Assembly: GCA_905181705.1 (NCBI GenBank)
Contig: CAJIYP010000004.1
Coordinates: 1-61,195, forward strand
Reading direction: 5' to 3'
Source of the DNA: Cryomorphaceae bacterium BACL29 MAG-121220-bin8
Lineage (GTDB): Bacteria; Bacteroidota; Bacteroidia; Flavobacteriales; Flavobacteriaceae
DNA length: 61,195 bases
The translations under genes and the position numbers were made by a program. Positions 10,031 to 18,009 of this stretch are shown here, in pieces; positions within the stretch are counted from its first letter, which is position 1, and the number at the start of each line of letters is the position of its first letter. Below the pieces are notes generated by a model that saw nothing but the letters and a program-made list of their open reading frames with translations, was not told the DNA's origin and searched no databases.

Positions 10031-11011
10031 ATGAATAAGAGAAGAACCTTTATTAAAAACTCAATTTTAGGTGGTGTTGGAGCTACAGCATTATTGAATT
10101 GTGAAACCCCAAAAGAAATTAACTCAAAAGCTACATATCCTAGAATAATTTCAACATGGAATCACGGATTACCTGCAAACAAAGAGGCCTGGAATCGATT
10201 GATGGAGGGCCAATCAGGGCTGTCAGCTGTAGAAGCCGGAGTAAAAATACCTGAATCAGATCCAAAAGTAAGATCAGTTGGATATGGGGGATATCCAGAT
10301 AGAGAGGGAAAGGTTACTCTGGATGCTTGTATAATGGATAAAAATAATGATTGCGGTTCGGTAAGCTTTTTACAAAACATAAAACACCCAATTTCTGTTG
10401 CTAAATTAGTAATGGAAGAAACTCCACACATTATGTTGTCAGGGAAGGGCGCTTATGATTTCGCGATTTCAAAAGGGTTTAAAAAAGAAAATCTTTTGAC
10501 AGAAGCTTCAAGAAAAGATTGGATCGCTTGGAAAAAAGAGTCCAAATACAAACCGGTCATTAATTTAGAAAATCACGATACAATTAGCATGCTTTTGATT
10601 GATAATAATGGAGATTTATGTGGAGCGTGTACAACAAGTGGAGCTGCATGGAAAATGCATGGAAGAGTTGGGGATTCCCCAATTATAGGTGCAGGCTTGT
10701 TTTTAGACAACGAGGTTGGTGCTGCCGCTGCTACAGGATTAGGAGAAGCTGTAATAAGAACTTCGGGAAGCGCTATGGTAGTGGAATTAATGAGGCAAGG
10801 ACATTCTCCTTTGGATGCATGTAAAAAAATAGTAGACAGGATTTCTAAAATCCATAAATCTGGACCTGACTGGGAATATTTACAAGTAGGATTTATTGCA
10901 ATGAATAAAAAAGGGGAATATGCTGGTTACAGTTTAAGAAAAGGATTTAATTATGCTGTTTGTGATTCTTCAAATCAAAACTTACTTTTAGATGCAAAAC
11001 ACGCTATTTAA
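10031..11011 (+). CDS. N4-(beta-N-acetylglucosaminyl)-L-asparaginase (Ntn hydrolase)
   Basis: 326 residues. The N-terminus carries a twin-arginine signal (RRTFIKN) with a possible lipobox LLNC (Cys24), so it is exported folded and perhaps anchored. The catalytic loop is ENHDTIS: autocleavage before Thr184 would free the nucleophile. The substrate-binding block GRVGDSPIIGAG follows the nucleophile as in known glycosylasparaginases. The residue after HDTI is Ser where relatives usually have Gly. The enzyme cleaves the GlcNAc-Asn bond of glycoasparagines, a late step in N-glycoprotein breakdown. Only 8 nt separate it from the next gene. Confidence 0.9.
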   Translation: MNKRRTFIKNSILGGVGATALLNCETPKEINSKATYPRIISTWNHGLPANKEAWNRLMEGQSGLSAVEAGVKIPESDPKVRSVGYGGYPDREGKVTLDACIMDKNNDCGSVSFLQNIKHPISVAKLVMEETPHIMLSGKGAYDFAISKGFKKENLLTEASRKDWIAWKKESKYKPVINLENHDTISMLLIDNNGDLCGACTTSGAAWKMHGRVGDSPIIGAGLFLDNEVGAAAATGLGEAVIRTSGSAMVVELMRQGHSPLDACKKIVDRISKIHKSGPDWEYLQVGFIAMNKKGEYAGYSLRKGFNYAVCDSSNQNLLLDAKHAI

Positions 11012-11019
11012 CATATTAA

Positions 11020-13065
11020 ATGTTTGAGATTTTAAAATATTTAGGAAAATTTCACCCGGTAATTCTTCATTTACCTATAGGCGCACTTTACTTTACTTTC
11101 TGTTTAGCTCTAGTAGAGAGATTTTTTAAAGATAATTTTTCTGTTCCCATAAGAATTGGATTAGCATTTTCATTTGTATTTGCGGTAATTTCTTGCCTTT
11201 TAGGGTATTTCCTCTCTCTTAATGGTGGATATGGGGAAGAAACTCTAAACATACACATGTGGCTAGGAATTTCTACGGCAATTTTTAATGGAATTCTATT
11301 GTGGGTTCACAAGCAATCTACATACGAAAAACACTTTATTCCTTTTTTTGGAATCACTATCATTCTTTTGAGCATTACTGGCCATTTTGGAGGCACAATG
11401 ACCCATGGGGAAGATTTTTTAAAACCTCCTAAAATCAAAAATGAATTGGTATTTAACATTAAAGACAGCATTAATCTCTACAGTGAGGTTGTTAGGCCAG
11501 TTTTAGACAATAAATGTGTTAAATGCCACAATCCATCTAAATCAAAAGGCGGACTCTTAATGAATAATAAAGAAGGTTTATTAAATGGGGGAAAATCAGG
11601 AAATATACTTTTTGCTAATAATTCTCTGCAAAGTCACCTGTATAGCTATTTAGTTCTTCCTTCGGAAGATGAATTGCATATGCCACCTAAAGGAAATAGC
11701 CAATTAAAGAAGTATGAGATAGAATTGATAAAGTATTGGATAGATTCTGGAGCTGATTTTGAACGTTTTGATAAAACAAAAGAATCAAACGAAGTCTTAG
11801 CTTTAAATTTAGCATCATTTTTTCCAAAAACAATAGCAATAGCACCACCTCCCACCTACAGTAATTTACAAAATCTACAAAATTTAAATTTTAGAATTGA
11901 AAGAAATAGTAATGAAAATAATTTTATTGAAGCTAAATTTTTAGGGGAAGATATTCAAACAAAACACTTAAATGCATTGCTAAAAATTAAACACCAATTA
12001 ATTAAGCTGGACCTTAGCAATACAAATTTAAATGATCGAAAAATTTCTAAAATAAAGAAATTAGAAAAGCTAAAATATTTAAAAATAAATAACACAGATA
12101 TTACAGATAAAGGTCTTATCTCAATTAATAAATCAATTGAGAGTTTGAACCTAAACAATACACTAATTAGTTACAATGGGCTCCAGTCTTTTTTAGAAAG
12201 TTCACAGACTAAGAACGTTTATCTATGGAATACTAAAATTAAACCCGAACAAGAAAGTTTGTTAGAAGACCAGTTTTCCGCTAATTTAAATTTTGGGATA
12301 AAAGACTTTTCCTCTGACATGCCACTACTTCAGCCAATAATTATGACAGAGCAAACACTTTTTACCGACTCTTTATTGGTGAAGTTTTATAAACCTCTTG
12401 GAAACCCTGAAATTAGATACACCACAGATGGTAAAGCGCCAGACTCTTTGTCTAATTTATACTCTAAACCTTTTTCTATCAAAAAAAGTTTGACTCTTCG
12501 AGCGTTAGCCTTTAAAAAAGGGTGGAAAAAAAGCAAGCCGATTTCTGTTGATTATTTTGAAACCGGAGGAACTTTCACAAAATACAGCCTAAAGGTCTCT
12601 CCTTCAAAAACTTACTCAAACCCCGAAAAATTATTTGACAGAATTTTAGGTACAACAAATTTTAGAGAAGGTAACTGGAACGGATTTATTAAAGAGAAAG
12701 ATGTTGAATACGGTTCTCCAAACCCTGGAGACATGATAGTTGAAATTAACATGCCCAAGGGAAATAAAATTAATGCTATTGGGATCAATGCACTAACATC
12801 AGTAAATGATTACATAACCTTTCCCAAAAGAATAGAGTTGTATGATATTAGCTCTGGAAAAGACGTTTTACTTTCTTTTAAAAACATTGCCAGTGAAGGG
12901 CTTTCTACAGTCCCTACCTCAAAGATGTTTATTGTGCCTTTAAACAAAAAAAACATCAATAAAATAAAATTGATTGTGAAAAGTAATAAAAGTCTACCTA
13001 AAGGTCATCCCGCAGAAGGCGAGTTTGCTTGGCTTTTTGTAAGTGAGATAATAGGATTACTCTAA
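11020..13065 (+). CDS. Membrane cytochrome c protein with LRR and hexosaminidase-type C-terminal domains
   Basis: 681 residues. A DUF2231-like membrane part (about 1-130, four hydrophobic segments) is followed by a planctomycete-type cytochrome c domain with CVKCH (Cys166, Cys169, His170) and a PPKG-type Met region. Leucine-rich repeats cover about 318-405. A CHB_HEX_C-like beta domain (about 438-512, IRYTTDGKAPD) and a discoidin-like end (about 520-670) complete it. The last two usually sit at the C-terminus of GH20 hexosaminidases. Such proteins are thought to combine redox and carbohydrate binding, but no reaction is known. It starts 8 nt after the glycosylasparaginase, so they form an operon. 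The 274 bp that follow hold no gene. Confidence 0.82.
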   Translation: MFEILKYLGKFHPVILHLPIGALYFTFCLALVERFFKDNFSVPIRIGLAFSFVFAVISCLLGYFLSLNGGYGEETLNIHMWLGISTAIFNGILLWVHKQSTYEKHFIPFFGITIILLSITGHFGGTMTHGEDFLKPPKIKNELVFNIKDSINLYSEVVRPVLDNKCVKCHNPSKSKGGLLMNNKEGLLNGGKSGNILFANNSLQSHLYSYLVLPSEDELHMPPKGNSQLKKYEIELIKYWIDSGADFERFDKTKESNEVLALNLASFFPKTIAIAPPPTYSNLQNLQNLNFRIERNSNENNFIEAKFLGEDIQTKHLNALLKIKHQLIKLDLSNTNLNDRKISKIKKLEKLKYLKINNTDITDKGLISINKSIESLNLNNTLISYNGLQSFLESSQTKNVYLWNTKIKPEQESLLEDQFSANLNFGIKDFSSDMPLLQPIIMTEQTLFTDSLLVKFYKPLGNPEIRYTTDGKAPDSLSNLYSKPFSIKKSLTLRALAFKKGWKKSKPISVDYFETGGTFTKYSLKVSPSKTYSNPEKLFDRILGTTNFREGNWNGFIKEKDVEYGSPNPGDMIVEINMPKGNKINAIGINALTSVNDYITFPKRIELYDISSGKDVLLSFKNIASEGLSTVPTSKMFIVPLNKKNINKIKLIVKSNKSLPKGHPAEGEFAWLFVSEIIGLL

Positions 13066-13274
13066 TTTTTTTAGAAACAACAACAGAACCAATCAAAAAA
13101 CAGAAGAAAAAAATCAAAAAAACATCAATTATCGTTTATTTTTTTTAAGCTATTGTTTTACAGCATTTTATAGCACTATATGTTAATTTCTTATTGCTTA
13201 AAAATCGATGAGAAACCCCTAATATTAATCGTTTAAATTGCCGAGTTGGTCGAAATATGTCATAAAAAAAATCA

Positions 13275-13311
13275 TTCTGTTAAAAAAGTGTTAATTAATT
13301 TATTAAATTAG
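13275..13311 (+). promoter_or_regulatory. putative susC promoter
   Basis: TAAATTAG at 13304-13311, followed by CAC, differs in one base from the TAnnTTTG -7 consensus and would start transcription about 20 nt before the susC ATG. A TTCTG at 13275-13279 may serve as -33, but the 24-nt spacing is long. The rest of the 13066-13339 gap is purine/AT-rich with no ORF and no strong hairpin. Confidence 0.35.
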
Positions 13312-13339
13312 CACTGATTTAAACAAAAACATTTAACAT

Positions 13340-14893
13340 ATGAAAACAAAATTCTTAAGAATTGTGTCTTCTTTTTTATTGGTGTTTGCCTTCGGTTTTA
13401 CCGTTCAAGCCCAATCGATTAGTGGTACAGTAACAGATGAAAATGGTGTGCCTTTACCAGGTGCTACTGTTTTAGTTCAAGGAACTTCAAATGGAGTTTC
13501 CACTGATTTTGATGGTAATTATTCAATCAATGCTTCAAGCGGTGATACCCTAGTTTTTAGTTTTGTTGGGTACGGTTCTCAATCAGTAGTTGTAGGATCT
13601 TCTGCAACTGTGAATGCGGAACTTTCACCAGACAATACTCTAGAAGAAGTTGTTGTTACCTCTCTTGGTATTAAAAGAAATGTAAAAGCATTAGGTTACT
13701 CGTTAACTCAGGTTGATGGTTCGGAACTTAGTGCTAACAAAACTTCCAATGCTATTAATGCGCTTCAAGGTAAAGTTGCCGGAGTTATGGTAACTGGATC
13801 TGCAATGGGTGCTAAGGGTTCAAGTAGAGTAGTAATTAGAGGATCGAGTTCTTTAACTGGAAACAATCAACCTCTTTATGTTGTAGATGGTATTACTATC
13901 AACAACAGTAACTTAGGTGCTTCTGGAGTTTGGGGTGGTGCTGATTATGGAGATGGTATTTCAAGTATTAACCCTGATGAAATCGAATCTATTTCTGTAC
14001 TTAAAGGTGGTGCAGCTGCAGCACTTTATGGATCTAGAGCTTCTAATGGTGTTATCATTATTAACACTAAAACTGGAGCTGGAACTGAGGGAATTGGAGT
14101 TGAATTTAATAGTTCTGTACAATTTGACATGTTAAACTTAGGATTAAGAGATACTCAGGAACTGTATGGTCAAGGACGTGATTTTTCTAAGGTTTCTGAC
14201 GCAATTGATACTTACCAAGCATGGGGTCCAAGAATGGATGGATCTATGGTTGCGCAGTGGGATGGTGTTTCTAGAGAATATTCTTTGCAACCAAGTGCTT
14301 TAGATTCTTTTTATAATACTGGAGAAACTTATACTAACACTATTGCAGTTTCAACTGCAAACGAGAATTCGAATACTCGAATTTCTATGACGAATTTATC
14401 CAACACAGATATTGTTCCAAACTCTACTTTAGGTAGAAATTCTTTTGGAATTAATAATTCAAATAAATTTGGAGATAATTTTTCTGTTGATGTTAATGTA
14501 AAATATATAATGGAAGATCAAGAAGGGAATCCACAACTATCGGATTCTCCAGGAAATGGAAACTTTGCCGTTAATTTATTTGCACCAACTATTAATGTTA
14601 ATGATATGATGGGAGCAGGAGGACTTGGTAGAAATGCTGATTTATCAGAATTTAGAATTAGTGATAATACTTATTCACAAAATCCATTTTTTGCTGCTTA
14701 CAATTACATAAACTCCTCTGAAAAAGAAAGATTCATTGGAGCTATTAATGCTAGATGGGATCTTGCTGATTATTTATACGTTAGAGGAAGAGTTGGAGGA
14801 GACAGATATAATCTTTTAAAGCAGAGTTCAACACCTTTTGGAACAGCATATCAACCTAGAGGATCAATGAACGAATCAGTCTTCAACATTTAA
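13340..14893 (+). CDS. SusC/RagA TonB-dependent outer-membrane receptor, N-terminal part (frameshifted)
   Basis: 517 residues ending early. It has a signal peptide (1-25), a carboxypeptidase-D-like regulatory domain (27-108, from SGTVTDENGVPLPGATV), the TonB-box-like LEEVVVTS, a plug domain (about 115-230, with NNQPLYVVDGI and IESISVLKGGAAAALYGSRA) and the first half of the barrel. After NESV the frame runs into a stop at 14891. The correct frame resumes at about 14883 as STFKQYDADVF, so one base too many (or two too few) lies near 14880-14885. Joined with 14910-16445 the protein would be about 1,030 residues, normal for SusC. It would import oligosaccharides together with SusD. It is either a pseudogene or carries a sequencing error. 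Confidence 0.93.
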   Translation: MKTKFLRIVSSFLLVFAFGFTVQAQSISGTVTDENGVPLPGATVLVQGTSNGVSTDFDGNYSINASSGDTLVFSFVGYGSQSVVVGSSATVNAELSPDNTLEEVVVTSLGIKRNVKALGYSLTQVDGSELSANKTSNAINALQGKVAGVMVTGSAMGAKGSSRVVIRGSSSLTGNNQPLYVVDGITINNSNLGASGVWGGADYGDGISSINPDEIESISVLKGGAAAALYGSRASNGVIIINTKTGAGTEGIGVEFNSSVQFDMLNLGLRDTQELYGQGRDFSKVSDAIDTYQAWGPRMDGSMVAQWDGVSREYSLQPSALDSFYNTGETYTNTIAVSTANENSNTRISMTNLSNTDIVPNSTLGRNSFGINNSNKFGDNFSVDVNVKYIMEDQEGNPQLSDSPGNGNFAVNLFAPTINVNDMMGAGGLGRNADLSEFRISDNTYSQNPFFAAYNYINSSEKERFIGAINARWDLADYLYVRGRVGGDRYNLLKQSSTPFGTAYQPRGSMNESVFNI

Positions 14894-14909
14894 ACAATAC
14901 GACGCAGAT

Positions 14910-16445
14910 GTGTTTATAGGAACAGACAACATCAAATTAGCAGATGATGTTTCTTTGACTGCTTTTGTTGGAATAGGAACTACAAACGAACAATACGAAT
15001 CTTATGGTGTTTCTGGTTCAGACTTTATTGTTCCGTTTTTACTTAATGTAAAAAACACAAAGAATGGAGGAAGTAGTTATAGCTTCTGGGAAAAGGAAAT
15101 AAACTCGGCTTACGGTTCTGCTGAAATAGGGTTTATGGATTATGCTTATTTGACTTTAACAGCTAGAAATGACTGGTTCTCTACTTTGTCTTTGAAAGAC
15201 AAAAAAGCACCTAATAATGACTTATATACTTCAGCTTCTTTATCGCTTGTTCTTTCAGACGCTTTAGATCTTGGAGATACAGTTTCCTTCTTAAAACTTA
15301 GAGCAGGTTACTCTCAAGTAGCTGGTGGAGCGGATAGCCCATATGCACTTAGTTTATCTTATGGAATTTATGGCCAAGGTCATTTAGGAGCTTCACTAGG
15401 AAGTATTAGTGGAGGAACTATACCTAACTCTGAGATTACTCCTTTTGAAAAGAATGAAACAGAATTTGGTGTGGATTTAAGAATGTTTGATAACAAACTA
15501 TCTATTGATGCCACTTACTACGACAACGAAACTCTTGGAGATATAGTTGGTGTTAGTGCATCCCCAACTTCAGGTTTCGGAAGTGCTCTTGCAAATCTTG
15601 GAAATATATCCAATAGTGGAATTGAGTTACTTGTAAAAGGAGAGATAATGAGAACAGATGATTTTGCATGGGAAGCTTCTGTTAATTACACAAACAATAC
15701 AAGTAAAGTAGTTGCAACAAACGATACTTCAGGAAATATCTCTATGGACGAGCCAAGATCTAGAAACTTGAGAGTTACTCATATTGTAGGTGAAAAGTAT
15801 GGAGCATTATACGGATCTTCTTATGTAAGAGATGCTGATAATAATATAGTACACGAAATGGTAAATGGAATTCCTATTCCTAAACAAGGAGCCAGAAAAA
15901 TATTAGGCTTTGGTGTTGCTCCAACATCTATTGGTTTCGGATCATCTTTTAGATACAAAGACTTTAATGCAAACTTTTTAATTGAAGGAAAATCAGGAGG
16001 TCAGATTTATTCTGGTACTAATGCTTTCTTAATTAGAAATGGACATCACAAGAAAACAGTTCCTGCTGGTGGTCGTGAAGCAGGATTTATTCCAACAGGT
16101 GTTATGGAAGATGGAAGTGCGATTACTACTTCAATCCCAGCTGCTTTACAAGAAGATTACTATAGAAGAACTTATAGTATTGCCGAAGAAGCAATACAAG
16201 ATTCTGATTACATGAGACTTCGTTCTGTAAGCATTGGTTACAATATTCCCTCTGATAAATTGACGGGAACTGCGATCGAGAAAGCATCAATATCTCTTAT
16301 TGGAAGAAATTTATTTTTTCTAAGTAACAGTACAGAAAACATAGACCCTGAGTCTGCCTACAATTCTGGTAACTCTGCTGGTTTAGAGTGGTTTGGTTTG
16401 CCTGTACCAAGAACTATTGGTCTTAACATAAACCTTAAATTTTAA
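14910..16445 (+). CDS. SusC/RagA receptor, C-terminal beta-barrel part (frameshifted)
   Basis: 511 residues from a GTG; homologous coding sequence actually begins upstream at about 14883. It contains the second half of a TonB-dependent barrel, rich in alternating aromatic strands, with the conserved late segments DSDYMRLRSVSIGYNIP and GRNLFFLSNSTENIDPES, and it ends in Phe (LNINLKF), the usual outer-membrane insertion signal. No signal peptide or translation start of its own is credible. The C-terminal half shows no further stop or shift, which suggests a very recent mutation or a base-calling error. It is followed after 12 nt by susD. Confidence 0.9.
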   Translation: MFIGTDNIKLADDVSLTAFVGIGTTNEQYESYGVSGSDFIVPFLLNVKNTKNGGSSYSFWEKEINSAYGSAEIGFMDYAYLTLTARNDWFSTLSLKDKKAPNNDLYTSASLSLVLSDALDLGDTVSFLKLRAGYSQVAGGADSPYALSLSYGIYGQGHLGASLGSISGGTIPNSEITPFEKNETEFGVDLRMFDNKLSIDATYYDNETLGDIVGVSASPTSGFGSALANLGNISNSGIELLVKGEIMRTDDFAWEASVNYTNNTSKVVATNDTSGNISMDEPRSRNLRVTHIVGEKYGALYGSSYVRDADNNIVHEMVNGIPIPKQGARKILGFGVAPTSIGFGSSFRYKDFNANFLIEGKSGGQIYSGTNAFLIRNGHHKKTVPAGGREAGFIPTGVMEDGSAITTSIPAALQEDYYRRTYSIAEEAIQDSDYMRLRSVSIGYNIPSDKLTGTAIEKASISLIGRNLFFLSNSTENIDPESAYNSGNSAGLEWFGLPVPRTIGLNINLKF

Positions 16446-16457
16446 ACTTATATAATT

Positions 16458-17612
16458 ATGAAAAAAATACTATTAACAATTTTTGCTTTCAGTTTAGTTC
16501 TTTCTTCTTGCGACTTTGACAAAGGATTCGAGGAAATGAATGTAAATCCAGCAAAAGCATCTCAACTTGAAGTTGGGAACAAGTTTGCGTCAGTCGTCTT
16601 GAGGACTGCTGGTGGTAGATATGCAAACTGGAGAACCAGTTTGATTTATCAATCAACATTAATCCAACATTTTTCGTCTACGGCTGGTTACTGGTCCGGA
16701 GACAGATATTTTAGAAACGATGGATACTCCACTTCTTTATGGGATCGTTATTACCCAGAAGCTGTTAAACAAATTGAGGACATTAAAACTCAATTAACTT
16801 TGGAAGGCAATACCGGATCTGAAATGGGAATGACTCGTATTTTAAGAACATTTATTTATTCTAGACTTACGGATTTACACGGGGATCTTCCTTACAGCGA
16901 AGCTGGTCAAGGCTACTCTGGTGGAATTTTAAAGCCAAAGTACGATGCTCAACAGGATGTCTATATGGACATGCTTAAAGAGTTGGAAGAAGCAGTTGCA
17001 CAAATTGGCGCTTCCACTACATTGGCCGAATCAGATTTACTTTTCCAAGGAAACACTACTAAGTGGAAAGCTTGGGGAAATTCTTTGATGCTTAGATTTG
17101 CAATGAGATTAACTAAAGCAGATCCAGCTACTGCCAAAGCATGGGCTGAAAAAGCTGCTGCTGCTGGTACTATGACTTCTAATGATCATATTGCTATGGT
17201 TCAACATACAGATGGACCAGAAGGGATCAATAAGAATGGACATGGTGAAGTTTTTGATGCGGATGATAACCCAAGAGTCAGTAAAACTTTTGTTGACTGG
17301 TTAAAAGACGATCCTAGACTTCCAATATTGGCAGCTAGAAGATCTGACGGTAGCACTGATCCTGCAGATTTAATTGGTATGCCAAATGGAAGTACTGGGG
17401 CTACAGTTAAAGACACGTCTATTTATGCAGAACCTAATAGAAAAGTAATTACAGGAAAAGACGTGCCTATGGTTTTCCAAACTTATGCTGAAGTTAGACT
17501 TTTAAAAGCTGAAATGGCATTTAGAGGTTGGTCAGTATCCGGGAGATGCCAAAACACATTACGAGGCTGGTGTGAAAGCTGCAATGCAAATGTTAAGTGG
17601 TATTTATCCTAA
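16458..17612 (+). CDS. SusD/RagB-family glycan-binding lipoprotein, N-terminal part (frameshifted)
   Basis: 384 residues with lipobox VLSSC (Cys18). The helical SusD-like_2 fold is recognisable from EMNVNPAKA, TRILRTFIYSRLTDLHGDLPYSEA and KWKAWGNSLMLRFAMRL. The true frame is left between about 17530 and 17545: after MAFRGW this frame reads into nonsense (RCQNTLRGWC) and stops, while the next frame continues GDAKTHYEAGVKAAM, the family sequence. One surplus base, for example in the GGG at 17541-17543, explains it. SusD normally sits on the outer membrane as the lid of SusC and captures glycan. It is the second frameshift in this transporter pair. Confidence 0.92.
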   Translation: MKKILLTIFAFSLVLSSCDFDKGFEEMNVNPAKASQLEVGNKFASVVLRTAGGRYANWRTSLIYQSTLIQHFSSTAGYWSGDRYFRNDGYSTSLWDRYYPEAVKQIEDIKTQLTLEGNTGSEMGMTRILRTFIYSRLTDLHGDLPYSEAGQGYSGGILKPKYDAQQDVYMDMLKELEEAVAQIGASTTLAESDLLFQGNTTKWKAWGNSLMLRFAMRLTKADPATAKAWAEKAAAAGTMTSNDHIAMVQHTDGPEGINKNGHGEVFDADDNPRVSKTFVDWLKDDPRLPILAARRSDGSTDPADLIGMPNGSTGATVKDTSIYAEPNRKVITGKDVPMVFQTYAEVRLLKAEMAFRGWSVSGRCQNTLRGWCESCNANVKWYLS

Positions 17613-17937
17613 TGCTGCTGCTATATCAGACACGGAGGTTGCTGCTTATTTAGTTAAAAAGCCTTACAATGCCGCTAAAGGATGGGAAATGATCAGTGAA
17701 CAATACTGGGCTGCTACTTTATTAAATGAGTACGAAGCATTCTCAAACTGGAGAAGAACTGGATACCCAACATTAGTTCCTACAAGCGATCCAGGAAGTG
17801 ATACTGGTGGACCTATTCCTAGAAGGTTAATTTGGCCTGAAGGAGAATCTTCTACAAATGCAGAGAATTTTGCTGCTGCAATTGCTAGACAAGGTCCTAA
17901 CAACATGATCACTAGAGTTTGGTGGGATAAAGAATAG
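17572..17937 (+). CDS. SusD/RagB lipoprotein, C-terminal part (frameshifted)
   Basis: 121 residues from an internal ATG; the homologous frame begins at about 17542 with GDAKTHYEAG. It contains the typical SusD end: a helix pair and then QYWAATLLNEYEAFSNWRRTGYP, followed by PRRLIWPEGE and the terminal ITRVWWDKE. The first fragment overlaps it by 41 bp in another frame. The rejoined protein would have about 490 residues, the family norm. An intrinsic terminator follows at 17967. Confidence 0.9.
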   Translation: MKAAMQMLSGIYPNAAAISDTEVAAYLVKKPYNAAKGWEMISEQYWAATLLNEYEAFSNWRRTGYPTLVPTSDPGSDTGGPIPRRLIWPEGESSTNAENFAAAIARQGPNNMITRVWWDKE

Positions 17938-17966
17938 ATAAGAAATTTTAGTTTTTTATATATAAG

Positions 17967-17998
17967 AAAAAGAGGGATTAATTTCCCTCTTTTTTTTT
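17967..17998 (+). terminator. Rho-independent terminator after susCD
   Basis: An 11-bp stem (AAAAGAGGGA pairing with TCCCTCTTTT, plus one further A-T pair) with loop TTAATT is followed by a T run ending at 17998. It is the strongest terminator in the window. It lies only 11 nt before the next start codon (18010), so the following gene depends on read-through or a promoter inside susD. Confidence 0.85.
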
Positions 17999-18009
17999 AC
18001 TTTTATTTT

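Noticed and set aside
10618..10824. Plus-strand 68-codon ORF inside the glycosylasparaginase gene
   Set aside because: A shadow frame of a clearly conserved enzyme; no signal of its own.
13340..17937. Programmed frameshifting as explanation for split SusC and SusD
   Set aside because: No slippery heptamer plus downstream structure was seen at either site, and SusC/SusD are not known to use it. Mutation or sequence error is simpler.
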